From contig CP158568.1 in assembly GCA_040269895.1 (NCBI GenBank), forward strand, positions 4,554,001-4,618,000: DNA of 64,000 nucleotides. The letters are read 5' to 3'. A program made the position numbers and the translations under genes. The stretch's first letter is position 1. Each line of letters begins with the position of its first letter. The notes under the pieces were generated by a model that saw only the letters and a list, made by a program, of their open reading frames with translations, searched no databases and was not told where the DNA came from. This stretch comes from Ancalomicrobiaceae bacterium S20. Lineage in GTDB: Bacteria; Pseudomonadota; Alphaproteobacteria; Rhizobiales; Ancalomicrobiaceae. Below, piece by piece: positions 26,499 through 35,521 of the stretch.

Positions 26499-27497
26499 TT
26501 AGGGATTGTAGACCGCCGGCAGCGTGCCGAGCGCCATCTTGCCGAGCTTCAGACGGCCCTGTTCGATGACGAGATCGAGGGCCCGGCCGCGCTTGTCGCC
26601 GGTCTCGACCGGCGCGCCCATGAACAGGAAGCCCGTGGCGACCGCGGCCAGTTCCGGCGAGAGCTTGCCGCCGCTCGCGACCCGCTCGAGGCCCGATGCG
26701 GTCAGCCGGATCCGGCCATCGACCAGGCCGTCCGGACGCGGGCCGAAGCTGCCGGTTCCCTCGACTTTCATCTCCTTCGACGTGACGAGCGACAGGTTGC
26801 GCAGTTCGACCTTGCCGCCGTTTGCTGCCCAGGCTTTGCCCGGCTCCGGCGCGCCCGGCGCGGGCACGCCGAGCACGGTCGCGTCGAGCGTGATGTCGAG
26901 TTTCTCGGGGCCGAGCGGCTTCGCGGCCTCGGTCAGGGTCGCGCGATCGAACTGGGCGGCGAGGTCGGCATCGAAGGGGCCGGTCGCATCGGCCGCATGG
27001 CGGGCATGCAGCTCGCCATGGGCCGCGACGAGCTTCACCGGCGGGCGATCGCCGCCGCTTGCGGCGATGTCGAGATCGTCGGCCGCGATCGAGACCCGCT
27101 CGGGTCCGCTGGAGCCGAGCCGGATGCTCGCCTGCAGCACCTTCCAGGACGCATCGACCGCAACGCCGTCGGGCCGGCGCAGGGTGAAGGGGCCGTCGAG
27201 TTCAACGATGACCAGGAACGGATTGTAGAGCAGCGTCACCGCGCGCAGCGCCTTGGCCGACACCGTGGTGCCGTCCTTTGCGGTCAGGCCGGGATCGGCG
27301 CAGGCGAGCTCGATCCGGAACGGGAAGCCGTAGACCGTGCGGTCCTTGCAGGTGACTGCGACGCCGCGCGCGGCCATGAGGCCGATCTGCCGGTCCATCT
27401 CCTCGACCACGCGCGTCCGGATCTGGCTCCAGGCGACGGACACGCCGATCGCGACGACAACGACGACGGCGCTGATGATCTTCGCGCGCTTGCTCAT
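26499..27497 (-). CDS. DUF2125 domain-containing protein
   Basis: A 332-residue protein anchored by one N-terminal helix (KIISAVVVVVAIGVSVAW, about residues 5-22), with the remainder predicted in the periplasm. The DUF2125 pattern is recognisable in VYGFPFRIELACADPGLT and the later beta-rich repeats resembling AsmA-like lipid-handling proteins. Function is not established for the family. A GGGAGG site precedes the ATG. It is divergent from the gamma-glutamylcyclotransferase gene and stands alone. Confidence 0.85.
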   Translation of the reverse strand: MSKRAKIISAVVVVVAIGVSVAWSQIRTRVVEEMDRQIGLMAARGVAVTCKDRTVYGFPFRIELACADPGLTAKDGTTVSAKALRAVTLLYNPFLVIVELDGPFTLRRPDGVAVDASWKVLQASIRLGSSGPERVSIAADDLDIAASGGDRPPVKLVAAHGELHARHAADATGPFDADLAAQFDRATLTEAAKPLGPEKLDITLDATVLGVPAPGAPEPGKAWAANGGKVELRNLSLVTSKEMKVEGTGSFGPRPDGLVDGRIRLTASGLERVASGGKLSPELAAVATGFLFMGAPVETGDKRGRALDLVIEQGRLKLGKMALGTLPAVYNP

Positions 27498-27776
27498 GCG
27501 GCCTCCCGGTTCGCCCCTCTGATACGAGGGCGCGACGACTTCAGTCCAGCGCCGCGATCACGGTCGCGAGATGCGGCGTTTCGAAGGCGGCGGCACGTGC
27601 CCCGGTCGTGGCCGGGAAGCAAGGCCGTGCCGACGCCGGCCTCGTAGCATCGGGCCGCTGCGGTTCTTGCACAGTCCGTCGCCGATCGGCGCGTTTCACT
27701 CCGACCGGACCTTGCTCTAAGAACGAAGGCTTGGGCGGGTGCCGGCCGCCGCGCACGACGGAGGACAGTCGCGCCG

Positions 27777-28340
27777 ATGCAGGATCTCTGGGTGTTCGGA
27801 TACGGGTCGCTGATGTGGAACCCGGGCTTTGCCTTCGCCGAGCAGGCGCCGGCGCGGCTCGCCGGCTGGCACCGGGCGCTGTGCATCTATTCGACCGTGC
27901 ACCGCGGCACGCCGGAGGCGCCGGGGCTGGTGCTCGGGCTCGATCGCGGCGGCAGCTGTCGCGGGCTGGCGTTCCGGGTCGAGCCGGCGAACCGTGGGGC
28001 GGTCATCGACTACTTGCGCGAACGCGAGCAGGTGACGGCGGTCTATCGCGAGATCCACCGCCCAGTGCGCCTCGACGACGGCTCCGGCCGGGTGGTCGAG
28101 GCGGTCACCTATGTCGCCGACCGCGGCCATCCCCAATACGCCGGCCGGCTCGACGAGGACGAGGTGCACCGGCTGGTCAGCCGCTCGCGCGGCAAGTCGG
28201 GCATCAATCCGGATTACGTGCTGGCGACGGCCCGGCATCTGGTCGGGCTCGGCATCGCCGATCCGACGCTGGCGCGGCTGGCGGCGCGGCTCGAGCGGGA
28301 ACAGGCGACGCCGGTCGTCGAACACGACGATATCGAGTGA
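27777..28340 (+). CDS. Gamma-glutamylcyclotransferase (ChaC-like)
   Basis: A 187-residue protein. It starts with LWVFGYGSLMWNPGF, the substrate-binding signature of the ChaC/GGCT fold. The catalytic Glu is likely in the TPEAPGLVLGLD to REREQV region. ChaC enzymes release 5-oxoproline from glutathione. Homologues are frequent near plsC/ftsEX in related genomes, although here it is on the opposite strand. A GGAGG lies about 12 bases upstream of the ATG. It is convergent with the following small gene. Confidence 0.9.
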   Translation: MQDLWVFGYGSLMWNPGFAFAEQAPARLAGWHRALCIYSTVHRGTPEAPGLVLGLDRGGSCRGLAFRVEPANRGAVIDYLREREQVTAVYREIHRPVRLDDGSGRVVEAVTYVADRGHPQYAGRLDEDEVHRLVSRSRGKSGINPDYVLATARHLVGLGIADPTLARLAARLEREQATPVVEHDDIE

Positions 28341-28354
28341 GGGCCTCGGCTGAA

Positions 28355-28705
28355 TCAGGCGCGGCCGGCGGTGAGGTCGAGCAGGATGGCGCGGCGCTCG
28401 TCGTCGGAGCCCGCGAGCAGGTGGACATAGGCGCGGGTCGGCCGGTCCTTGGCCTGGCCGACCGGCTGGCCGGACCGGACGCCCTCGCCATCGATCTCGC
28501 CGAGCCAGACGACCTGGTGCTCGCCGCGCATGTCGGTGGCGACGAGCAGCACCACGACATTGGTGAGGTCGTCGAGCGCCGCGGTCGACATCGAGGAAAA
28601 CAGATAGCGACGGCCGCTCGCTCCGCTCCAGTAGCGGAAACGTTCGCCGAGCCCGATCGAACGGGCACTCATGGGCTGACCGACCATCTGCAACAAACCG
28701 CGCAT
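28355..28705 (-). CDS. Conserved hypothetical protein (116 aa)
   Basis: A 116-residue soluble protein. A GGAGAGGG site lies just before the chosen ATG, whereas the long upstream frame has no such site and is Pro/Arg-rich. The body (FRYWSGASGRRYLFSSM followed by VVVLLVATDMRGEHQVVWLG) looks like a small beta domain; homologues of this type are common in rhizobia with no assigned role. It lies 14 bases from the end of the cyclotransferase gene on the opposite strand. Confidence 0.65.
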   Translation of the reverse strand: MRGLLQMVGQPMSARSIGLGERFRYWSGASGRRYLFSSMSTAALDDLTNVVVLLVATDMRGEHQVVWLGEIDGEGVRSGQPVGQAKDRPTRAYVHLLAGSDDERRAILLDLTAGRA

Positions 28706-28956
28706 CGCCCTCTCCAGGCGTCCCGTTCCAATCGGATGACTGGAACAAAGATAGAACATCATCGCATCCGGCCGCAAGGCCCATGGCGGGCAAGGCGGTC
28801 GGGGAAGCCGCGGGTCACGATTTGAACGAGGCCGAAACCGTGATTCGTGCCGACTTCCGCTATGACAATGATGTGGTGACGCAACGGGTCGGCCGCAAAG
28901 TGGCCACAAGGGTGCGGCGAGTTGTCGCAGGTCTGTGGATAATGGGTGGACCGTGA

Positions 28957-29742
28957 TCAGGAGGCTTGCGTCAGCGCCGCGATCCGCGCCCTGGCGTCGG
29001 GGCCGAGCGGAAGCGCCGGCGTGGCCGCGACCGCTTCGAGCAGCAGGCGATCGGACGCGGTCTCGATCTCGCGCTGCATGCGCTGAAAAACTTCATCTGG
29101 CGCAAGGGCTTCGGGGATCGGCTGCAGGAACTCGACCACGATGGTTCCGGGGTAGCGGCGGAAGGTCCGGCGCGGCCAGAACAGGCCCGCGTTGAGCGCC
29201 ATCGGCACGATCGGGACGCCCAGAATGCGGTAGAGCAGCATGATGCCGGTCTTGTACGCCGGCTCGGCGCCGGGGGCGCGCCGGGTGCCCTCCGGGTAGA
29301 TCACGATTTGGCGACCGACTGCCGCCTCCTTGCGCGCGCGCTCGGCCATGGCGCGCAGCGCATCGCGGCCGCGGCCGCGATCGACCGGGATGCTGCGGCC
29401 CTTGGCGGCCAGCCAGCCGAACACCGGGATCCACATCAGCTCGCGCTTCAGGATGAAGGCGGGATCGTCGAAATAGTCGATCAGGCAGAGCGTCTCGAAC
29501 ATCGACTGGTGCTTGGATGCGACCAGCACGCCGCGCGGCGGCAGCCGTTCCGGATGGCGCACCTCGACACGAATGCCGGCGATTACGCGCAGCAGGAACC
29601 GTGTCGTCTTCGAGAAGGCGCGGATCATCGCCCACATGACCGACGCGGGCAGCAGCAGCGTCGGGATCAGCGCGATGAGCCAGAGGATCAGCGCGGCATA
29701 GAAGACGAGGTTGAAGGCGAACGAACGGATCAGCAGGATCAT
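28957..29742 (-). CDS. plsC: 1-acyl-sn-glycerol-3-phosphate acyltransferase
   Basis: A 261-residue membrane-associated acyltransferase making phosphatidic acid from lysophosphatidate. An N-terminal hydrophobic helix (residues 5-35) precedes the catalytic box KHQSMFET, where the usual HX4D reads HQSMFE with Glu in place of Asp, as in many alphaproteobacterial PlsC. YPEGTRRAPG is motif III. Hydrophilic loops are normal. It is downstream of ydcF on the same strand, completing an ftsE-ftsX-ydcF-plsC order known from Hyphomicrobiales. Confidence 0.9.
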   Translation of the reverse strand: MILLIRSFAFNLVFYAALILWLIALIPTLLLPASVMWAMIRAFSKTTRFLLRVIAGIRVEVRHPERLPPRGVLVASKHQSMFETLCLIDYFDDPAFILKRELMWIPVFGWLAAKGRSIPVDRGRGRDALRAMAERARKEAAVGRQIVIYPEGTRRAPGAEPAYKTGIMLLYRILGVPIVPMALNAGLFWPRRTFRRYPGTIVVEFLQPIPEALAPDEVFQRMQREIETASDRLLLEAVAATPALPLGPDARARIAALTQAS

Positions 29743-29847
29743 GGGCCGGGATCGTGAGCGCGAGGCGTCGGAGAGGGGCGTCGGGCGGGGGGCGTCGGGA
29801 GAGGGGGGCGTCGGTAGGCGATGCGCCGGCGGGTTCCCGCCGGGTGA

Positions 29848-30600
29848 TCACCCGGCCGGCGCCGCCGAGGCCTTCGACATGGCCGGTCGCTCGATCGTCT
29901 CCACGCCCAGCCGAAGCCGGGCGAGCATATACTTCAGGTATTCGGCAGTGAGAAGCTTCAGCGTCCGCGGATGCACGTACCAGGTATCGAGATTGAGGTC
30001 CGTGCGCTTGACCGGGAACGGGATCAGCGTGACCTCCGGCATCGCCTGGCCGAGTTCGGCGAGCGAGCGCGGCATGTGATAGGCGCTCGTGACCACGATC
30101 AGGCTGCGGAAGCCCTGGCGGCGGACCCAGTCGGCGGTCTCGCGCGCGTTGCCGACGGTGGTCTCGGCCTTGAAGCCGAGGTCGACGCAGCAGCGGAACA
30201 GGGTCGGGTTCGATTCCGTGGCGCGCTGGATGTCCTCGGCGCGGGTCAGCGGGTGGACGCCGGAGATCAGCAGCCGCTTGGCGCGGCCCTCCTCGAGCAG
30301 GTCGATCGCGCCGTGGACGCGGTCGCGGCCGCCGGTCAGCACGACGATGCCGTCGGCGCCGACATCGGCCGGCGCCCGTGTGCTCGCCACCAGGGCGGTG
30401 AAGTGCAGGAAACTGCCGGCACCGAAGGCGATCAGCAGGAAGCCGGTGAAGAGCGTCATCTTGGCGACGAAGCGCAACAAGCCGCCGCTCCGCGCGCGGC
30501 GCGGAGCGGGGCCGATCATCCGGTGGGCCTGTGCCTCCCGGGCACAGGCGGCCCCGAATCGGGCTTCGGTTCCGCTCTCGATCGTCACAGGCAGGTCCAA
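29848..30600 (-). CDS. YdcF/ElyC-family protein (DUF218)
   Basis: A 250-residue protein with one membrane helix (TLFTGFLLIAFGAGSFLHF, about residues 49-67) followed by the DUF218 domain: DGIVVLTGGRDRV, then LLISGVHP, then TVGNARETADWVR and VVTSAYHMPRS. ElyC/SanA-type proteins of this family affect envelope integrity and peptidoglycan precursor metabolism. The TTG start has an AGGAG site 6 bases upstream; an ATG 27 codons in is an alternative. It lies between ftsX and plsC. Confidence 0.85.
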   Translation of the reverse strand: MDLPVTIESGTEARFGAACAREAQAHRMIGPAPRRARSGGLLRFVAKMTLFTGFLLIAFGAGSFLHFTALVASTRAPADVGADGIVVLTGGRDRVHGAIDLLEEGRAKRLLISGVHPLTRAEDIQRATESNPTLFRCCVDLGFKAETTVGNARETADWVRRQGFRSLIVVTSAYHMPRSLAELGQAMPEVTLIPFPVKRTDLNLDTWYVHPRTLKLLTAEYLKYMLARLRLGVETIERPAMSKASAAPAG

Positions 30601-30682
30601 ACGTCGCTCCTGTCGGTGATTCTACTGTTCTCGCCGCCGCCGGTCGACTGCGCGACCGCGCCGCGGCGCGCATGGCGGCTCT

Positions 30683-31582
30683 TCATTCCAGTTGGCGCAG
30701 GTAGCTGCGCACGGTCCAACGGGAGGTCAAGGCGGTCAGGCCGGCGACCACGCCGACCACCACCAGGGCTCCGGCATAGCCCTCGAGCCCGACCGCGAAA
30801 CCGCCGAACAGCGCGTGCGCCTGATCGCTGAGCGCGAGGCCGGGGGTCTCGCGCGTGAACCAGTCGGCGAGCAGGAACGAGACGAGCGCCGCGGCGCCGC
30901 CGATCGCGCCGCCCTTGAGGCCCATCATCAGGAAGTGGCGCTGGAACTCCTTGGCGATGAAGCGATCCTCGGCGCCGACGAAATGCAGCACCTCGATCAC
31001 GTCCTTGTTGCCGGCCATGGCGGCGCGGGTCGCGAACACGACCGACAGCACCATGGCGACCAGCACCAGCACCACCACCGTGACACCGGCCGCGACCATG
31101 GCGCCGGCCATGGTCCTGAGCCGCCCGGACCAGACGCTGTGATCGTCGAGGACGGCGTTGTCGACCTCGCGCTGCAGCCGCGTGCGCAGGCCCTTGAGAT
31201 CGGCGGCTTCCGGATCGGAGAGCTCGATCACGATCAGCCGTGGCACCGGCAGCGCGCCGAGATCGAGGCCCGATCCGAGCCAGGGTTCGAGCAGCTTGGC
31301 GCTGTCGCGGTCCGACATCAGCCGCACATTGCGGATGCCGGCCGTGTCGCGGGCGATCGTCATCGCCTTCTGAAGCTGCGGTTCGAGCGGCACGCCGTCC
31401 TGCGGCTTCACCTGGATGGTGATCTCGCGCGAGATGTCGAGCTGCCAGTCGCGCGCGGCCGAGGAGACCAGCGCCAGGCCGCCGACCGCCAGACAGGCGA
31501 GAAAGCACATGATCGCCACGACCAGCACCAGCGCCCGGCCGGCCACGGCCTGGGGCGGCACGATCGGGGTCGGCGAGGTCAA
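30683..31582 (-). CDS. ftsX: Cell division protein FtsX (conserved part)
   Basis: A 299-residue ABC-transporter permease-like protein with the FtsX layout: helix 1 (ALVLVVAIMCFLACLAVGGLA), a periplasmic domain (about residues 50-160), then three helices separated by a cytoplasmic loop. FtsX with FtsE regulates septal peptidoglycan hydrolases. The shown start is a TTG. Coding-like sequence continues upstream in this frame for about 95 codons (PKTGAKSGAKAAAKARLAG precedes it) until a TGA, and the natural ATG probably lies next to ftsE. The full gene is therefore longer and carries a frame change, described separately. Confidence 0.9.
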   Translation of the reverse strand: MTSPTPIVPPQAVAGRALVLVVAIMCFLACLAVGGLALVSSAARDWQLDISREITIQVKPQDGVPLEPQLQKAMTIARDTAGIRNVRLMSDRDSAKLLEPWLGSGLDLGALPVPRLIVIELSDPEAADLKGLRTRLQREVDNAVLDDHSVWSGRLRTMAGAMVAAGVTVVVLVLVAMVLSVVFATRAAMAGNKDVIEVLHFVGAEDRFIAKEFQRHFLMMGLKGGAIGGAAALVSFLLADWFTRETPGLALSDQAHALFGGFAVGLEGYAGALVVVGVVAGLTALTSRWTVRSYLRQLE

Positions 31583-32366
31583 CCGGTCGCCGAGCGCCTG
31601 CCTCGCGCCGGCGAGCCTCGCCTTGGCGGCGGCCTTCGCTCCGCTCTTCGCCCCAGTCTTCGGCTGCGGCCGGCGTGCCGGTTCGGCCGGATGGGTGCGG
31701 GCGAGCGCGGCGTCGGTACGCTGCGCGGGCTGGCCACGGTCGCCAGGGGGCGTGTGGGGCGCGGCAGCGGGGCGCGCCTGCGCCGGCTGGGCCTGGGGCG
31801 GATGGACCCGAGCCGACTGCGCTGGCGGGGCGGGGGAAGCGGCGGCGGGGCGCCGACCGGCCGTGCGGTCGGGCGTGACGGATCTTCAACCGTACCGGCG
31901 CGCGTCGGGTCCGGTCGGGCCTGATCGCCCCGAACCTGATCGTTCCGGCCCTGATCGCTCCGGGGTGTTTCGGGCCGGGGGCGGGCTCGGTCCGTTGCGG
32001 GGCGCCGGACGGCGCCTGAGGCCGTGCCTCCGCTGCGGTCGGGGCAGCGCGCGGCGCGGCGGCGGGTGGATCGAAGGTGACGGGCCCCGGCTCCGGCCTC
32101 GGCGCCGGCCGCGCGCCGTGCTGTTGACCGCCGCCGCGCAGGATCGTGGCCGGCCCGGCCGGCGAGCGCGGCGCGGCCGTCGTGACGCGCGCGGCCGGTC
32201 CCCGCGGCGCAGCCGGGACACCTCGCTGCGGCTCGGACGCGCCGCCGGGATGCGATGGGCGCTGCGGCTCGGGCCCGTCTCGTCTCTCGGGCCCGTCTCG
32301 TCTCTCGGGGCCGTCTCGTCTCGGTGGCGGCGCGCTGCGAGGGGCGCCGGGATCGTCCGCGGTCAT
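31583..32366 (-). other. Probable N-terminal extension of FtsX, out of frame in this sequence
   Basis: Between ftsE and the conserved ftsX core lie about 780 bases with no other gene. An ATG only 8 bases after the ftsE stop opens a frame encoding a Pro/Arg/Ala-rich disordered tail (MTADDPGAPRSAPPPRRDG). Its third codon positions are the richest in G and C, and internal repeats are 18 and 15 bases long, multiples of three. Near 31830-31890 the coding signal moves to the frame of the ftsX core. One extra base, for instance in the run of five Gs near 31832, would explain this. Removing it yields one protein of about 560 residues. Confidence 0.6.
32270..32323. repeat. 18-bp tandem repeat, three copies
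   Basis: The unit CGGGCCCGTCTCGTCTCT occurs twice exactly and a third time with changes. Read on the minus strand it encodes GPERRD repeats in the FtsX extension. A second set, three imperfect 15-bp copies of CCTGATCG..., lies at about 31920-31964. Both lengths keep the reading frame. Confidence 0.8.
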
Positions 32367-32374
32367 TCGGCGCC

Positions 32375-33033
32375 TCAGTCGTAGATCTGGATCCGGCCTT
32401 CGGCGAGCACGAGCCGGCGCGCGTCGACCTGGTCCATCAGGGTGAGATCGTGGGTCGCGATCACGACCGACGTGCCGAGCCGGTTCAGCTCGATGAACAG
32501 CCTCAGCAGGCGACGGGCGAGCGGCGGGTCGACGTTGCCGGTCGGCTCGTCGGCCAGCAGGATCTCGGGCTTGGTGATCAGCGCGCGGGCGATCGCCGCG
32601 CGCTGCTTTCGCCGCCCGACAGGACCGGCGGCAGCACGTGCATGCGGTCGCCGAGCCCGACCCATTGCAGGAGATCGATCACGTCCGGACGGTAGTCGCT
32701 CTCGTTCTTGCCGAGCACACGCAAGGGCAGGGCGACATTGTCATAGGTGGTCAGATGGTCGAGCAGGCGGAAGTCCTGGAACACCACGCCGATCCGGCGG
32801 CGCAGCGGCGGCAGATCCTCGCGCGGCACGCGCGCGGTGTCGCGGCCGAACACCGAGATCAGGCCGCGCGTCGGGCGCAGCGACAGATAGAGCAGGCGCA
32901 GGAGGCTGGTCTTGCCAGCGCCCGAGGGGCCCGTCAGGAACTGGAACGTGCGCGGCGCGATCTCGAAGGTGAGATCCCGCAACACCTCCGGCCCCATGCC
33001 GTATCTGAGCCCGACGTTCTCGAACTTGATCAC
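32375..33033 (-). pseudogene. ftsE: Cell division ATP-binding protein FtsE, interrupted by a one-base frameshift
   Basis: The first part encodes MIKFENVGLRYGMGPEVL, the Walker A motif GPSGAGKTS, the Q-loop region VFQDFRLLDHLTTYDN and ends at the ABC signature LSGGE. The frame then shifts; the continuation KQRAAIARALI, Walker B ILLADEPTGN and H-loop IATHD is in the next frame. Adding one A to the AAA run at 32605-32607 (TTT on the plus strand) gives a normal 219-residue FtsE. Initiation is at a GTG, with homologues starting at the same residue. FtsE drives FtsX-dependent septal wall hydrolysis. The location in a homopolymer makes a sequencing error likely. Confidence 0.92.
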
Positions 33034-33356
33034 CTGTCGCCCACGCTCCCGCGCGCCATCGAACGACCTCGCGCCGGCGCCTGGTGGTTCGCTGGAAGCG
33101 GCGGGATCGGGCCCGCCGCGGTTGCTGCCGGCTTCCGGCGCCCGGCGTCTTCCGCCGACCAGTCGGCCTCGCGACCTCGCATCGGCCAAACGGCAGCCGA
33201 CGCGAATCGCGCGTCCGATTCGCCGAGCCTGCGCCCCGCGGCGTTGACGTTTCATTAACGATACCGCATCGCGCCTCCGCCGACGGCCCGGAGTTTACGC
33301 GCCATTCAGCCCGACGGGCGCATGGTCTCGCGCAGAACACCGGCGTTTTCGAGGCC
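33034..33356. other. Divergent intergenic region between ftsE and the zinc-ribbon gene
   Basis: This 323-base gap must carry divergent promoters. It is GC-rich and no strong -35/-10 pair is obvious. Frames crossing it are Arg/Ala-rich extensions of the flanking genes without ribosome-binding sites. No small gene or RNA is supported. Confidence 0.5.
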
Positions 33357-34439
33357 ATGCGCGCAAGCTGTCCCAACTGCGGCACCACCTATGTGATCCC
33401 CGACGACCGGATCGGTCCGAAGGGGCGCAAGGTCCGTTGCGCCAAGTGCGAGACGCAATGGGTCGCCACGCGCGAGCTCGATCCGGCGCTCGCCGATGCC
33501 TTCGAAGCCGTCGGGGTCGACCGCCCGGTTCGCGCTGCCGCCCCGCCGCCCGCCGAGCCGCCGCGTCCCGCCACGCCGGTGATGGCGGCGCGCGCGAGCG
33601 CGGAGGAGGCGGAGCCGGCACCGATCCGCGTCGAGACACCGCCGGGCGCCGGCAGCTTCTTCGCCTCGGACGACACCTGGCCGGGCGCGAACGCGGATCC
33701 GTTCGCCGATGCGGGCTCGTCGGCGGCGACCGGCACGGACGAAACCGGTGGCGAGGACGCCGCCGCTCCGACCGCCGCCGAGGCGCCGGCCGCGGGCGAG
33801 GGCGGCATCGGTCGAAAACTCACGCGCCTGGCGACCAAGGCCGCCCCCGACATCGAGTCGCTGGCGCGCATCCGCTCGATCGGCGCCAAGGCGACCCGCA
33901 AACGCCGCCGTGTGAGCGACTTCATCCAGATTTCCTCACGGGTTCGGCCGTTCCTGGGCATGGCGGTTCTGGTCCTGTCGCTCGGCGTTGCGGCCGCATC
34001 GATCCTGATGCGCGAGGCGCTCGTCGCCCGCTTCCCCGATCTCGCCGGGCTCTATCGGACGATCGGCTTCGATGTGAACCTGCGCGGGCTCATCTTCGAC
34101 AAGGTCGAGACCCTGCGCGAAATGGACAATGGCCAGCCTGTGCTCGTCGTCGAAGGCATCGTCGAGAACATCACCACCGGCTATCGCGCCGTGCCGGCGC
34201 TGCGCCTGGCGCTGCGCGGCGACGATCAGCAGGAGATCTATGCTTGGTCGATCGAGCCGAGAGCGGATAGGCTGGCCCCCGGCGAGACGGTGCGGTTCCG
34301 CAGTCGTCTCGCCTCTCCACCCGAGCAGGCGGCGGATCTCGCGATCCGCTTCACCGACCGCCGGTCCAAACCGGCAGCGCCGCATGCCGCCCCGAAGCCG
34401 ACAGCCGACGAAGCCCCACATGACGCTCCCCACCATTGA
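33357..34439 (+). CDS. Zinc-ribbon (MJ0042-type) membrane protein with DUF3426-like C-terminus
   Basis: A 360-residue protein. It starts with a zinc ribbon, CPNCGTTY then CAKCETQW (Cys pairs at about residues 5-8 and 26-29). A disordered Ala/Pro/Glu-rich region runs to about residue 180. A single helix (FLGMAVLVLSLGVAAASIL, about 198-216) is followed by a beta-rich domain like DUF3426 with VEGIVENITTGYRAVPALRL. Function is unknown; the layout suggests a membrane-anchored, metal-binding cytosolic domain. It overlaps hpt by 20 bases, so the two are likely coupled. Confidence 0.8.
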   Translation: MRASCPNCGTTYVIPDDRIGPKGRKVRCAKCETQWVATRELDPALADAFEAVGVDRPVRAAAPPPAEPPRPATPVMAARASAEEAEPAPIRVETPPGAGSFFASDDTWPGANADPFADAGSSAATGTDETGGEDAAAPTAAEAPAAGEGGIGRKLTRLATKAAPDIESLARIRSIGAKATRKRRRVSDFIQISSRVRPFLGMAVLVLSLGVAAASILMREALVARFPDLAGLYRTIGFDVNLRGLIFDKVETLREMDNGQPVLVVEGIVENITTGYRAVPALRLALRGDDQQEIYAWSIEPRADRLAPGETVRFRSRLASPPEQAADLAIRFTDRRSKPAAPHAAPKPTADEAPHDAPHH

Positions 34440-34959
34440 TGTACTCTTCGATGCCGACGCGATCGCGCGGCGGAACCGGGAGCTCGCCGCCGAGATCCGC
34501 GCTGCCGACTTCGTCGACAACGTGCTCGTCGTCGCCGTGCTCAAGGGCAGTTTCGTCTTCGCGGCCGACCTGATCCGCGCGCTGCATAGCGCGGGAATCT
34601 CGCCGCAGGTCGATTTCATCTCGCTGTCGAGCTACCGCGAGGCAACCACGTCCTCGGGCGTGGTCACGGTGGTCAGGGATCTGGAGACGGATGTCGCCGG
34701 GCGCGACGTGCTGCTGATCGACGACATTCTGGAGTCCGGCCGGACGCTGTCCTACGCCAAGTCGCTGGTGCTGGAGCGCGGCGCACGGCGCGCGGCGGTG
34801 GTCGTGCTTTTGGACAAGCCGGGCCATCGGGTCGCGGATATCGAAGCGGAGTTCGTCGGCTTCGAGTGTCCGGACAAGTTCGTGGTCGGTTACGGCATGG
34901 ACGCGGCACACGCGTTTCGCGAATTGCCCTTTATCGGTTATGTAGTCGATAAGGGCTGA
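34420..34959 (+). CDS. hpt: Hypoxanthine phosphoribosyltransferase
   Basis: A 179-residue purine salvage enzyme converting hypoxanthine (or guanine) and PRPP to IMP or GMP. The PRPP-binding signature LLIDDILESGRTL is at about residues 101-113, the flexible loop SLSSYREATTSSG at 68-80 and the base-binding segment KFVVGYGMDA near 152. The ATG lies inside the end of the zinc-ribbon gene. A CpdR-like receiver gene follows, an arrangement common in rhizobia. Confidence 0.93.
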   Translation: MTLPTIDVLFDADAIARRNRELAAEIRAADFVDNVLVVAVLKGSFVFAADLIRALHSAGISPQVDFISLSSYREATTSSGVVTVVRDLETDVAGRDVLLIDDILESGRTLSYAKSLVLERGARRAAVVVLLDKPGHRVADIEAEFVGFECPDKFVVGYGMDAAHAFRELPFIGYVVDKG

Positions 34960-35085
34960 TTCGCGCGGGGCATCGTTCGCGACTTTCCTCTACTCGTGGC
35001 TAAGTCGCGGATACTGAAGATCTGGGCTTGAGGACCCACGGAAGGCTACGCCCGAGCTGGCGGGCCGCCGGTCCGGGAGGACAGC

Positions 35086-35481
35086 ATGGCGCGCATTCTG
35101 CTCGCGGAAGACGATGATTCGGTCAGGGCGTTCGTGAAGCGGGCGCTCGAGTTCGACGGGCACGAGATCCTGCCGGTCGAGGACGGCGCGACCGCGCTCG
35201 AAGTGCTCGCGCGCGAGAACGGCCGCTTCGACCTGATCGTCTCCGACATCAAGATGCCGGTCATGGACGGCATCGCGCTGGCGCTCAATTCGGCGCGCGA
35301 CTATCCGACCCTGCCGATCGTGCTGATGACCGGCTTCGCCGATCAGCGCGAGCGCGCCCATGGGCTCGATCATCTGGTCCGCGACGTGGTGCTGAAGCCG
35401 TTCACGCTGGCCGACATCCGCAGGACGGTCGGCAGCGCGCTCGCGATCCAAGGCGAGGGCGAGGCGCGGCTGGCGGGGTGA
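35086..35481 (+). CDS. Single-domain response regulator, CpdR-like
   Basis: A 131-residue CheY-like protein: ILLAEDDDSVR (acidic pocket), the phospho-acceptor Asp54 in LIVSDIKMPVMDG, the switch MTGFAD and Lys104 in VLKPF. It lacks an output domain. It resembles CpdR, the receiver that controls ClpXP-dependent degradation of CtrA in alphaproteobacteria, and a receiver beside hpt is typical of rhizobial cpdR. The kinase (CckA) and phosphotransferase (ChpT) are not in the window. I leave the gene symbol blank because generic receivers look similar. Confidence 0.78.
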   Translation: MARILLAEDDDSVRAFVKRALEFDGHEILPVEDGATALEVLARENGRFDLIVSDIKMPVMDGIALALNSARDYPTLPIVLMTGFADQRERAHGLDHLVRDVVLKPFTLADIRRTVGSALAIQGEGEARLAG

Positions 35482-35521
35482 GACCGGGAGGGACCTCGGT
35501 CGGCCCGGATCGCATGTAGGA

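Noticed and set aside
32270-32323. Short regular repeats considered as a CRISPR array
   Set aside because: The units are directly adjacent with no spacers, only three copies, and keep a protein reading frame. No cas genes are present.
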